A stretch of 7,293 bases of DNA from Thermoplasmata archaeon UBA184. Lineage in GTDB: Archaea > Thermoplasmatota > Thermoplasmata > Lutacidiplasmatales > UBA184. Below are positions 1 to 6,589 of the stretch, piece after piece (the first letter of the stretch is position 1; every line of letters begins with the position of its first letter). The stretch is taken from the NCBI GenBank assembly GCA_002495185.1, contig DAEB01000049.1, positions 22,857-30,149 of the forward strand, read 5' to 3'. The notes under the pieces are model-generated. The model was given only the letters and a program-made list of their open reading frames with translations. It was not told the DNA's origin and did no database searches. Both the position numbers and the translations under genes were made by a program.

Positions 1-1065
1 GTTCATGTGCCCGGGCATGCGGCCCGCGACCGGGTGGATCGCGAACTTCACCGGCACGCCTCGCGCTTCGAGGATGTCGGCGAGCTCCCGCACCTTCCCC
101 TGCGCCTGGGCGACCGCGAGCCCGTAGCCGGGCGCGACGATGACCTGGTTCGCGTAGGCCATCATCACCGCCGCGTCCGACGCCTCGATCGGCTTCAGCG
201 ACCCCTTCATCTCGACGCCGGTCTCCTCCGTCGCGCCGAAGGCACCGAAGAAGACGTTCGAGACCGACCGGTTCATCGCCTTCGCCATCATGAGCGTGAG
301 CAGCGAACCCGATGCCCCGACGAGCACGCCCGCGATCACCATCGCGTAGCCGGCGTCCCCGAGCGGGCCGTTCACGAGAGCGAACCCGTCGAGCCCGACC
401 GCGATCCCGGTGAGGGCGTTGAACAGGCTGATGACGACCGGCATGTCGGCCCCGCCGATCGGGATCGTGAGGAGGATCCCGTAGAGGCAGAGCAGCACGT
501 AGAACGGCGTCAGCCAGACGATGCTCGACGTCCAGAGCGTGAGGCCCCCGCACGCGACCGCGACGATGAGGATCCCGGTGTTCACGTACTGCCGGGCCGG
601 GAGGACGATCGCCTTCGACGGCATCCACTCCTGGAGCTTCAGGAAGGCGATCATGCTGCCCGAGATCGAGATCGAACCGATGATCGCCCCTGCGATCGAG
701 AGGCCGCTCACCACGTGGTCCCCCAGCGAGGTGAGGAGCTCGACGGCGGCGACCGCCGCGGCCGCGCCGCCTCCCATCCCGTTGAACATCGCGACCATCT
801 GGGGCATCGCCGTCATCTTGACGACCCGCGCCCAGTACCATCCGCCGAGGCCGCCGATCGCGACGCCGGCGAAGATCCAGAGGAAGTTCGAGAGCCCCGG
901 GCTGAGGAACGTCACCGCGACCGCGATGAGCATCGCGAGCCCGGCGTACATGATCCCGCGGCGGGCCGTCGTGGGCCCGCTCATCGCCTTGAGACCGAGG
1001 ATGAAGACGAGGACCGCGACGACGTAGACCGCGTCGATCAGGTCGCCGACCCACCACGCCGTCAT
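1..1065 (-). CDS. pntB: NAD(P) transhydrogenase subunit beta (partial, C-terminus beyond window)
   Basis: This subunit holds most of the proton-conducting membrane domain (dII) and the NADP(H)-binding domain (dIII) of the transhydrogenase, which couples hydride transfer between NAD(H) and NADP(H) to proton movement across the membrane. My translation gives 355 codons from ATG 1065 to the window edge, of about 460 usual for the family. The N-terminal part is a series of hydrophobic helices with family blocks such as MFNGMGGGAAA near residue 95. The start of dIII follows, with the glycine-rich APGYGLAVAQAQ and then IHPVAGRMPGHMN, where the window ends, so the rest of the NADP site is not visible. 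The start overlaps the pntAB stop as ATGA and has a strong Shine-Dalgarno sequence 4 nt upstream, so it is translated as the third gene of the operon. The identification is secure; the C-terminal third is unseen. Confidence 0.95.
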   Translation of the reverse strand, partial: MTAWWVGDLIDAVYVVAVLVFILGLKAMSGPTTARRGIMYAGLAMLIAVAVTFLSPGLSNFLWIFAGVAIGGLGGWYWARVVKMTAMPQMVAMFNGMGGGAAAAVAAVELLTSLGDHVVSGLSIAGAIIGSISISGSMIAFLKLQEWMPSKAIVLPARQYVNTGILIVAVACGGLTLWTSSIVWLTPFYVLLCLYGILLTIPIGGADMPVVISLFNALTGIAVGLDGFALVNGPLGDAGYAMVIAGVLVGASGSLLTLMMAKAMNRSVSNVFFGAFGATEETGVEMKGSLKPIEASDAAVMMAYANQVIVAPGYGLAVAQAQGKVRELADILEARGVPVKFAIHPVAGRMPGHMN

Positions 1066-1388
1066 GGCGCACCTCCCGGCTTCGACTCGGTGGCCGGCTT
1101 CTTCGGCTTCGAGCGGTCAAACATCGAGAGGATCCGCTCGGTCACGACGTACCCGCCCGTGACGTTCATCGCCCCCATCACGGTCGCGATGAACCCGATG
1201 ACCATCTGGGGCGTATTGGTGGCGAGACCGAGGGCGATGATCCCTCCGACCAGCACGATCCCGTGGATGAAGTTCGACCCGCTCATCAGCGGGGTGTGCA
1301 GCAGGACGGGGACCCGGCTGATCACCTCGTAGCCGGTGAACGCCGTCAGCATCGCGATGTAGAGCGCGGTCCAGAGGTCGGCCGCCAT
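1062..1388 (-). CDS. pntAB: NAD(P) transhydrogenase subunit alpha, part 2 (membrane segment)
   Basis: This 108-residue protein is the membrane part of the alpha subunit, contributing helices to the proton channel dII. The family blocks are clear: GYEVISRVPVLLHTPLMSGS around residues 19-38, then a hydrophobic stretch (HGIVLVGGIIALGLA), then MVIGFIATVMGAMNVTGGYV and a C-terminal VTERILSMF. Three to four hydrophobic helices are visible, followed by a short Lys/Pro-rich tail. Its ATG at 1388 directly follows the TAG stop of pntAA with no spacer (TAGATG), and its TGA overlaps the pntB ATG, so the three genes are almost certainly one translationally coupled transcript. A separate dII alpha piece is the usual state in the three-gene version, as in Rhodospirillum; E. 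coli has a fused PntA. It is intact and of normal length. Confidence 0.95.
   Translation of the reverse strand: MAADLWTALYIAMLTAFTGYEVISRVPVLLHTPLMSGSNFIHGIVLVGGIIALGLATNTPQMVIGFIATVMGAMNVTGGYVVTERILSMFDRSKPKKPATESKPGGAP
1070..1077 (-). promoter_or_regulatory. Shine-Dalgarno sequence of pntB
   Basis: Reading the minus strand, GGGAGGTG lies inside the last codons of pntAB, with a 4-nt spacer before the pntB ATG at 1065. It matches the CACCTCC anti-Shine-Dalgarno core of archaeal and bacterial 16S rRNA. It fixes the pntB start and contrasts with the operon's first gene, which has no such sequence. Confidence 0.75.
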
Positions 1389-2534
1389 CTACGCCGCCCC
1401 CTTCGGTGCGAGTAGGTCGGCGGTCGGCTGGTGTGTGATTGCTCCGTCCTTCGTGAGAAGGCTCGCGGCGAGAATCTCGTCCGAAAAGTCGGTGGTCAGC
1501 GTCTTGTCCTTCGTGATGAGGAGGGTCAGGAACGACTCGAGATTCTTCGCGTACATCTGGCTCGCGGAGAGCGGTTCCTGGCTCGGGAGGTTGAGGGGTC
1601 CGGCGACGGTGACGCCCCCCACGTCGACGTTCTCGCCGGGCTTCGTGAGCTCGCAGTTCCCGCCCGATTCCGCGGCGAGGTCGACGACGACTGCGCCCGG
1701 CCGCATCGTGGCGACCATCTCCTTGCGGACGAGGAGCGGGGCCCGGCGGCCCGGGATGGCCGCGGTCGTGATCACGACGTCCGCCTCTCCGATCGCCTTC
1801 GCGAGCATCGCCTGTTCCTGCTTCTTCTCGTCGTCCGTGAGTTCCCGCGCATAGCCGCCCGTTCCCTCGGCATTGATCTGGAGCTCGAGGAACCGGGCGC
1901 CGAGGCTGCGGACCTGCTCTCCCGCCGCGCGTCGGACGTCATACGCCGTGACGACGGCCCCGAGCCGCTTCGCGGTCGCGATCGCCATCAGGCCGGCGAC
2001 ACCGGCTCCCAGGACGAGCACCGTGGCGGGACGGATCGTTCCGGCGGCCGTGGTGAGCATCGGGAAGAACTTGGGACACAGCCCCGCGCCGATGAGCACG
2101 CAGCGGTACCCCGCCACCGTCGCCTGCGAGGAGAGGACGTCCATGCTCTGCGCCCGGGTGATCCGCGGAAGGAGCTCGAGCGCGAAGGTCGTGAGCTTCG
2201 CATCGCGCATCTTGGCAACGCTCTCGAGGTTTCGGCTCGCGTTCACGAGCGCCACGAGGACGGTCCCCGGCTTCATCATCGCGGACTCCTCCGGGGTCGG
2301 AGGCTGGACCTTGAGAACGACCTGCGCCAGTCCGAAGAGCTCCTTGCGGCTCGTCAACATCAGCGCCCCCGCCGCGGCGTACGCGTCGTCCGGGTAGCGC
2401 GAGCCGGATCCAGCACCTACCTCGACGCCGACCTCCACGCCGGACTTCGTGAGCCCCTTGACCACGTCGGGGGTCAGGGCGACGCGCTTCTCACCGGGAG
2501 AAACCTCTCTAGGTACCGCGATCCGAACCGGCAT
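1389..2534 (-). CDS. pntAA: NAD(P) transhydrogenase subunit alpha, part 1 (NAD(H)-binding domain)
   Basis: This 381-residue soluble subunit (dI) binds NAD(H) and passes hydride to the NADP domain of PntB. It belongs to the alanine dehydrogenase/PNT family. The N-terminal domain opens with RIAVPREVSPGEKRVALTPD (residues 4-23). The family loop RAQSMDVLSSQA is at 127-138. The Rossmann nucleotide motif LGAGVAGLMAIATAKRLGA is at 175-193, followed by the strand ending in the acidic residue of AYDVR (D199) that normally holds the adenosine ribose of NAD. RRAAGEQVRSLGA at 201-213 and the PGRRAPLLV block at 261-269 are also typical. The length is normal for a split alpha subunit. The start ATG at 2534 puts the first conserved strand at residue 4 and has no Shine-Dalgarno sequence, fitting a very short leader from the promoter at about 2566. 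It is the first gene of the minus-strand operon. Confidence 0.96.
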   Translation of the reverse strand: MPVRIAVPREVSPGEKRVALTPDVVKGLTKSGVEVGVEVGAGSGSRYPDDAYAAAGALMLTSRKELFGLAQVVLKVQPPTPEESAMMKPGTVLVALVNASRNLESVAKMRDAKLTTFALELLPRITRAQSMDVLSSQATVAGYRCVLIGAGLCPKFFPMLTTAAGTIRPATVLVLGAGVAGLMAIATAKRLGAVVTAYDVRRAAGEQVRSLGARFLELQINAEGTGGYARELTDDEKKQEQAMLAKAIGEADVVITTAAIPGRRAPLLVRKEMVATMRPGAVVVDLAAESGGNCELTKPGENVDVGGVTVAGPLNLPSQEPLSASQMYAKNLESFLTLLITKDKTLTTDFSDEILAASLLTKDGAITHQPTADLLAPKGAA

Positions 2535-2560
2535 AAGAATCGCGGGGCATTTCGTCGGGC

Positions 2561-2572
2561 GAGATTATACGC
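2561..2572. promoter_or_regulatory. Candidate shared TATA element of the divergent pntAA/lhgO promoters
   Basis: The 64-bp gap between the divergent start codons (2535-2598) has one clear TATA-like patch, GATTATAC on the plus strand, which reads GTATAATC on the minus strand. The hexamer ATTATA at 2564-2569 is centred at 2566.5, exactly 32.5 nt from each start codon. With archaeal TATA boxes normally centred 26-27 nt before transcription starts, this predicts leaders of about 6 nt in both directions. Neither gene has a Shine-Dalgarno sequence, which fits. One box serving both directions is inference; the position and symmetry are read directly. Confidence 0.55.
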
Positions 2573-2598
2573 TTGCCGTGGCCCTAGGTTGACCGAAA

Positions 2599-3843
2599 AT
2601 GGCGGACCGTTTCGACCTCGTGGTCATCGGCGCCGGCATGGTAGGGCTTAGCACGGCTTGGGCCCTCCATGAAGGTCGTCCGGACCTCTCCATCGCGGTC
2701 CTCGAAAAGGAGAGCGAAGTCGCAGCCCACCAGTCCGGCCACAATAGCGGGGTGGTCCATTCCGGGGTCTACTACCGCCCCGGCACGCTGAAAGCGCGCC
2801 TCTGCCGGGAGGGCCGGGCGAAACTGCTCGAGTTCGCTGCCGAGGAGGAGATCCGCTGCTTCCCAATCGGCAAGGTGATCGTCGCATCCCGACCTGAGGA
2901 AGTCGCGATGCTCGCGACGATCGAGGAACGGGCCCGGGCGAACGGAGTTCCCGGAGTTCGTCGGCTGTCGAATGAGGAGTTCGCCTCCCGCCTCCCCGAG
3001 GTCGTCGGGGTCGCGTCCCTCGAGATCCCGTCGGCGGCGATCATCGACTACCGGGAGGTCGCCCTTCGCCTGGTCGACCTCCTCGCCTCGGTCGGGGTCG
3101 GGACCTCGCTCTCAAGCCCGGTTCGTTCCGCCGCGAAGAACGCAGAAGGGTGGTCCCTTGACACGCCCAGCGGAACCGTCGTGGCACGGTATGTGATCAA
3201 TTGCGCCGGCCTCCAGTCGGACCTCGTCGCCCGGTCGATGGGCGTTCGACCCCCCGTCATGATCGTTCCATTTCGCGGTGATTTCTACCACTTGAGCCCA
3301 CGGCTCCGCTCCCGGATCACGACGCTGGTCTACCCCGTCCCGGACCCGGAGGTCCCGTTCCTCGGCGTCCACCTCACGCCCACCGTCGACGGAGAGCTTC
3401 TCGCCGGCCCGAACGCGGCGCTCGCGCTCTCCCGAGAGGGCTATCATGCGGGCGAGTGGAGCCTCGACGAGCTCGCGAGCATGGCGCTCTTCCCCGGGAC
3501 GCTCGGGCTCGCTCGCCGCTACGGTTCGTACGCCGCCCGCGAGTGGCTGAAGTCGTGGAGTCGGTCCGAGTTTCTCTCCGCGGTTCGACGATTATGGCCG
3601 GTGGTCGAGGAGAGCGACCTCACGGGCCAATCCTCGGGCGTGCGTGCGCAGGCCGTCCGACCGGACGGGTCGCTCGAGGACGATTTCGTCCTCATCCGCG
3701 GGTCCAACTCCCTTCACGTACTCAATGCTCCCTCGCCGGCCGCGACCGCTGCGTTTGCGATCGGGAAGCGAGTGGCCCGAGAAGCCGGATTCCTTCCGTC
3801 GTCCGAGTCGTCCGGACCGGCCTCGCCGGGAGAACCCTCTTAA
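2599..3843 (+). CDS. lhgO: L-2-hydroxyglutarate oxidase (FAD-dependent)
   Basis: A 414-residue flavoprotein of the DAO fold that in characterised relatives oxidises L-2-hydroxyglutarate to 2-oxoglutarate, removing a wasteful by-product of dehydrogenases and often passing electrons to the respiratory chain. The N-terminus shows the FAD Rossmann motif VVIGAGMVGLSTAWAL (residues 8-23) and the ribose-binding acidic residue in VLEKES (E36). The hallmark block AAHQSGHNSGVVHSGVYYR at 42-60 continues into PGTLKARLCREG (61-72). INCAGLQSD at 200-208 is the second FAD contact. The C-terminus has SGVRAQAVRPDGSLEDDF (346-363) and LHVLNAPSPAATAAFAIG (372-389), both typical of LhgO. The last 20 or so residues are a Ser/Pro-rich tail. 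The ATG at 2599 puts the Rossmann strand at residue 6; there is no Shine-Dalgarno sequence. It diverges from the transhydrogenase operon. A related 2-hydroxyacid substrate cannot be excluded. Confidence 0.9.
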   Translation: MADRFDLVVIGAGMVGLSTAWALHEGRPDLSIAVLEKESEVAAHQSGHNSGVVHSGVYYRPGTLKARLCREGRAKLLEFAAEEEIRCFPIGKVIVASRPEEVAMLATIEERARANGVPGVRRLSNEEFASRLPEVVGVASLEIPSAAIIDYREVALRLVDLLASVGVGTSLSSPVRSAAKNAEGWSLDTPSGTVVARYVINCAGLQSDLVARSMGVRPPVMIVPFRGDFYHLSPRLRSRITTLVYPVPDPEVPFLGVHLTPTVDGELLAGPNAALALSREGYHAGEWSLDELASMALFPGTLGLARRYGSYAAREWLKSWSRSEFLSAVRRLWPVVEESDLTGQSSGVRAQAVRPDGSLEDDFVLIRGSNSLHVLNAPSPAATAAFAIGKRVAREAGFLPSSESSGPASPGEPS

Positions 3844-3844
3844 C
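3837..3844 (+). promoter_or_regulatory. Candidate TATA box for the DNA methyltransferase gene
   Basis: The sequence CTCTTAAC has its TTAA core at 3840-3843, centred 26.5 nt before the ATG at 3868. This is the spacing expected for a leaderless archaeal transcript that begins at the start codon. The last three bases of the core are the TAA stop codon of lhgO. A GGTGAGG at 3858-3864 also lies 3 nt before this ATG and could act as a weak Shine-Dalgarno sequence if the gene is read through from lhgO, so the two modes may coexist. Confidence 0.45.
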
Positions 3845-3867
3845 CGGCCGCACGGTCGGTGAGGACG

Positions 3868-4725
3868 ATGGCGGGACGGTCGGAGCGGTCTTTGCCGGTC
3901 CGATGGTACGACCGTATCGTCGAGGGCGACGCCCGTGAGATACTGGACCGTCTCCCCGCGGAGTCGGTCCATCTCGCGATCACGAGTCCCCCGTACAACG
4001 TGAAGATCCCGTACCGCGGGTACACGGACGACCTTCCCCCCGAAGAATACCTTCGCTGGCTCAAAGGAGTCTGGGCGTCGCTCGCTCGGGTCCTCGTACC
4101 GGGGGGACGATTCGTCCTGAACGTCGCGCCTACGTCGATCAAGAACTTCCGGCCGATCCACCACGACCTCTCGCGGGACCTTCGCGACCTGGGTTACATC
4201 ATGCGCACGGAGATCATCTGGTACAAGCAGACGATGGGGCGGCGGACCGCATGGGGGAGCTGGCGAAGTCCGTCGAACCCCCACATCGTCCCGTCGTGGG
4301 AGTACGTTCTCGTCTTCTCGAAGGGACAATGGCGACTGCCGGGGGATCCGAGCGCCGTCGACATTTCGGCGCGAGAGTTCGAGAAGTTCTCGGACGGGTT
4401 CTGGCAGATCCCGCCGGAACGGCGACGCAACGGCCATCCGGCTCCGTTTCCGGAAGAGCTCATCGAGCGCCTGGTGAAGTTCTACAGCTACCGCGGGAAC
4501 GTGGTCCTCGACATGTTCGGTGGAACCGGGACGGTGGCCGCGGTGGCCCGTCGGCTCGGCCGCCATTACCTTCACATCGATTCCTCTCCCGAGTACTGTC
4601 GGCTCGCGGCGGAGCGGGTCCGCCACGTCGTCCCACCGGCGAGCGCTCCGATCCCGCCTCCTCCTTCGGGAAATCGGTTCCAGCTTCCGCCACGATTCCG
4701 AGCGCCAGCGACGGCGGCTACGTGA
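3868..4725 (+). CDS. Solitary DNA methyltransferase, beta class, probably N4-cytosine specific
   Basis: Predicted to transfer a methyl group from S-adenosylmethionine to a base in a short DNA site. From ATG 3868 it has 285 residues. Catalytic motif IV, TSPPYN (39-44), comes before the SAM-binding motif I, DMFGGTGTVAAVARRLG (215-231), with the adenosyl-binding acidic residue in LHIDSS (D238). This motif order defines the beta class, and SPPY rather than DPPY points to N4-cytosine. GSWRSPSNPHI (130-140), followed by EYVLVFSKG (145-153) and FWQIPPERR (178-186), resembles palindrome-specific archaeal and bacterial m4C enzymes. The C-terminal 30 residues are Pro/Ala-rich and probably disordered. 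A GTG at 3859 would add three residues; I prefer the ATG because a TATA-like box lies 26.5 nt before it. No restriction endonuclease adjoins, so it looks like an orphan enzyme. The target site cannot be read from the sequence. Confidence 0.87.
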   Translation: MAGRSERSLPVRWYDRIVEGDAREILDRLPAESVHLAITSPPYNVKIPYRGYTDDLPPEEYLRWLKGVWASLARVLVPGGRFVLNVAPTSIKNFRPIHHDLSRDLRDLGYIMRTEIIWYKQTMGRRTAWGSWRSPSNPHIVPSWEYVLVFSKGQWRLPGDPSAVDISAREFEKFSDGFWQIPPERRRNGHPAPFPEELIERLVKFYSYRGNVVLDMFGGTGTVAAVARRLGRHYLHIDSSPEYCRLAAERVRHVVPPASAPIPPPPSGNRFQLPPRFRAPATAAT

Positions 4726-5758
4726 CGGCGCGCGCGGAGATCCGCGCCCGCGCCACCCGACGGGTGAGCCCCGGTGCGGCGAGGTAGGAGACTCCGTACA
4801 CACCGGCGGCCCACGTGTCGAGGTCCCAGGCGCGTTCCTCCGGATGCTCGTTGAGGAACCGAAGGTACTCGGCGGTCCGTCGCGCGACCTCGGACCGGGG
4901 AGCGCCGGAAGCGACTCGTTCCACGAGCATCCCCCCCTCGTAGAGCCGTTCGTGGTTGACGGAGCGCGCGGTGAGCCAGCGCGCGAAGTCCGGGGCACCA
5001 TGCTCGACCGCGACCTTCGCCATGTCCCGCTCGGAGTCGGCGGCGTGCCCCAGCCAGCGCAGCGTGTGGGTCACGTTGCCCGCATAGTACCGGTACCTCG
5101 TGAGGCGTCGGTCATCGAGGAAGACCGCCCAGGGAGAGAGCGCGCCGGTGAGGAAGAGGTAGAGGTCTTCGAGCTGGGTCCGCTCGAAGGCGTCCCCGAG
5201 GTCTCCCTCCAGGAGCTCCCGGCGGAGCGCCATCGTGCTCGTCCCGAACGTCGCGTGGGTTCGCTGGGTCGCGATCGCGAGAAGGTCCGCCTTCTTGTCC
5301 CGCGGGAGGTACACGGGGCCCAGCGTATCGAACGCCGGGTCTCGCTCGTGCGTCCTCCATTCCTTCTCGGGGATCGCGCGGTCCTCCGCATCGATCACGC
5401 GCACCCGGTTCCGGTAGAACCCGACGTCCGGGTGGTCGTGGAACACCCCCAAGAGTCGCTCGAGACGATCCGGCTCGAACTCGTCATCGTCGTCGCAGAA
5501 GGTGATCCACGGAGCGGAGGAGAGCTCGATCGCGTGGCGCAACCACCGACCGATCCGGGGTTCCTCATCGAACAGGACGATCGCGCCGTCGTCCTCGAGG
5601 TCCTGGTCCTCGTCGATCGAACGGAAATTCTTCACGACGACGAGCTCGAACCGGTCGCGCGCGATGGTCTGGGCGAGGACGGATTGGACCGCGAGCGGGA
5701 GGTAGCGTCGTCGGTTGTACGCTCCGACGATGATCGCGACCTCCGGGCCGATCGCCAT
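4718..5758 (-). CDS. Glycosyltransferase family 2 (GT-A fold)
   Basis: Predicted to transfer a sugar from a nucleotide-sugar donor; acceptor and pathway are unknown. The 346-residue protein opens with the GT2 nucleotide-binding strand VAIIVGAYNRRRYLPLAVQS (7-26), then SVLAQTIARDRFELVVV (26-42). The metal-binding DXD region is WITFCDDDDEF (84-94), with Asp at 89-92, inside the usual context of a preceding WLRHAIELSSAP. A likely acceptor-side acidic pair is in TQLEDLYLF (around 193-201). No convincing transmembrane helix is present, so it is probably cytosolic or peripheral. The C-terminal half, with repeated Arg and Ala and the block YLRFLNEHPEERAW, is less typical of the family. The ATG follows the exonuclease stop by 17 bp and has a GGGAGGG Shine-Dalgarno-like sequence with a 9-nt spacer, so the two genes are probably co-transcribed. 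Its stop overlaps the convergent methyltransferase end by 8 bp. Confidence 0.87.
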   Translation of the reverse strand: MAIGPEVAIIVGAYNRRRYLPLAVQSVLAQTIARDRFELVVVKNFRSIDEDQDLEDDGAIVLFDEEPRIGRWLRHAIELSSAPWITFCDDDDEFEPDRLERLLGVFHDHPDVGFYRNRVRVIDAEDRAIPEKEWRTHERDPAFDTLGPVYLPRDKKADLLAIATQRTHATFGTSTMALRRELLEGDLGDAFERTQLEDLYLFLTGALSPWAVFLDDRRLTRYRYYAGNVTHTLRWLGHAADSERDMAKVAVEHGAPDFARWLTARSVNHERLYEGGMLVERVASGAPRSEVARRTAEYLRFLNEHPEERAWDLDTWAAGVYGVSYLAAPGLTRRVARARISARAVT

Positions 5759-5767
5759 CCGTCGACG

Positions 5768-5774
5768 CCCTCCC
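5768..5774 (-). promoter_or_regulatory. Shine-Dalgarno-like sequence of the glycosyltransferase gene
   Basis: On the minus strand GGGAGGG lies in the 17-bp gap after the exonuclease gene, 9 nt before the ATG at 5758. There is no AT-rich box in or just before this gap, so internal translation initiation on a shared transcript is the simplest reading. Confidence 0.5.
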
Positions 5775-5775
5775 T

Positions 5776-6546
5776 CTACCGGGACGGGCGGGAGGCCCCC
5801 CCCGGCAGCACGCGACGCTCGAGCTCCGTCACGGCGAACCGGAGGAGGGGCTCCAGGTTCACGGTGTCGGCCCGGTTGTACCGGACGAGACGGTCGAGCG
5901 CGGAGGCGTTCCCGCGACGGTACTCCTGCCAGAGCCGCACGGCCTCGAGCCCGTCCACCCCTTCGACTCCCGAGCGGTCCCCCAGCCCGAGCCGCTGCTC
6001 GATCCGCTTGAGCCCTCCCGCGAGGCCGAGTCGGTAGAGGAGAAACCTCAGGTCGATGTGCGCCGGCGGGACGAACATCTGGGGGAACGACGCTGTGAGG
6101 AACGGAACATCGAACCGGCTCCCGTTGAACGTGACGAGAACCGGGAAGCGACCGAGGTACGCCGGGAGCTCCTCAAGGTCGTCCCCCGCGACGAACGTCC
6201 GGGTCGCGTTCCCGCCGTGCACGGTGACGACCGTGACGATCCCGCCGTACGGGGAGAGCCCGGTCGTCTCGATGTCGAGGAAGGAGGTCTCGGGAGCGAA
6301 CGTCGGGAAGAGCCGCCAGTGCTCCCGGTTCGGAAGACGCCGGGCGAACCAGGCGACGTCACGCTCGGTGAGCGCCTGCTCGCTCGATACGAGCTCCTTC
6401 TCCATACGCTCCCGCGTGGCCGGAGAGACCGCGAGCCGCTCGCGCCGCTCCGAGAGGTCGCGCCAGTCGCGGAACCCCGACTGCCAGAGCTCCGCCTCGG
6501 TCACGGGGCCGACCCCCGAGAGATGGAGGAACGTCGCCCGGAGCAC
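5776..6546 (-). CDS. RNase H-fold DEDDy 3'-5' exonuclease, YprB-like
   Basis: A 256-residue protein predicted to hydrolyse DNA or RNA from the 3' end with two metal ions. The N-terminal part (about 4-30) contains LHLSGVGPVTEAELWQSGF, which looks like a helix-hairpin-helix DNA-contact element. A linker leads to the nuclease core. Exo I is SFLDIETTGLS (88-98; D91, E93). Exo II is VTFNGSRFDVPFL (138-150; N141, D146), with a following HIDLRFL (163-169). Exo III is the tyrosine type, VRYNRADTVNL (221-231; Y223, D227), which gives DEDDy. All catalytic acids appear present. Related proteins include Bacillus YprB and archaeal single-domain RNase_H_2 proteins, whose in vivo role is poorly known. The start is GTG at 6546: no Shine-Dalgarno sequence precedes it, but a TTAA box lies 26.5 nt upstream, which supports a leaderless message. 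It heads a probable two-gene unit with the glycosyltransferase. Confidence 0.85.
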   Translation of the reverse strand: MLRATFLHLSGVGPVTEAELWQSGFRDWRDLSERRERLAVSPATRERMEKELVSSEQALTERDVAWFARRLPNREHWRLFPTFAPETSFLDIETTGLSPYGGIVTVVTVHGGNATRTFVAGDDLEELPAYLGRFPVLVTFNGSRFDVPFLTASFPQMFVPPAHIDLRFLLYRLGLAGGLKRIEQRLGLGDRSGVEGVDGLEAVRLWQEYRRGNASALDRLVRYNRADTVNLEPLLRFAVTELERRVLPGGASRPSR

Positions 6547-6568
6547 GGAGCGTTGGACGGCCGCCGGG

Positions 6569-6576
6569 TCTTAAGG
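6569..6576 (-). promoter_or_regulatory. Candidate TATA box for the exonuclease-glycosyltransferase unit
   Basis: On the minus strand CCTTAAGA has its TTAA core at 6571-6574, centred 26.5 nt before the GTG start at 6546, in a 43-bp gap that is otherwise very GC-rich. This matches the spacing seen for the methyltransferase gene and suggests transcription starts at the first base of the start codon. Confidence 0.55.
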
Positions 6577-6589
6577 CTCTGCGGGCCGG

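Noticed and set aside
7..1332. Long plus-strand open frame of 441 codons opposite pntB and pntAB
   Set aside because: Its translation is Arg/Asp/His-rich low-complexity sequence typical of the antisense of GC-rich genes, while the minus strand encodes clearly conserved PntB and PntAB.
1431..2651. Plus-strand open frame of 406 codons opposite pntAA
   Set aside because: It is the antisense shadow of pntAA, rich in RRGRR-type sequence, and it spans the divergent promoter.
3859..3867. GTG start of the methyltransferase at 3859
   Set aside because: It adds only three residues and is inside the GGTGAGG sequence; the ATG at 3868 has both a 26.5-nt spaced TTAA core and this purine-rich sequence upstream.
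3592..5001. Minus-strand open frame of 469 codons over lhgO and the methyltransferase
   Set aside because: It is opposite two well-supported genes with intact catalytic motifs and reads as Arg/Pro-rich low complexity.
4520..6037. Plus-strand open frame of 505 codons over the glycosyltransferase and exonuclease
   Set aside because: No family motifs; it crosses three real genes and the composition is that of a reverse frame in high-GC DNA.
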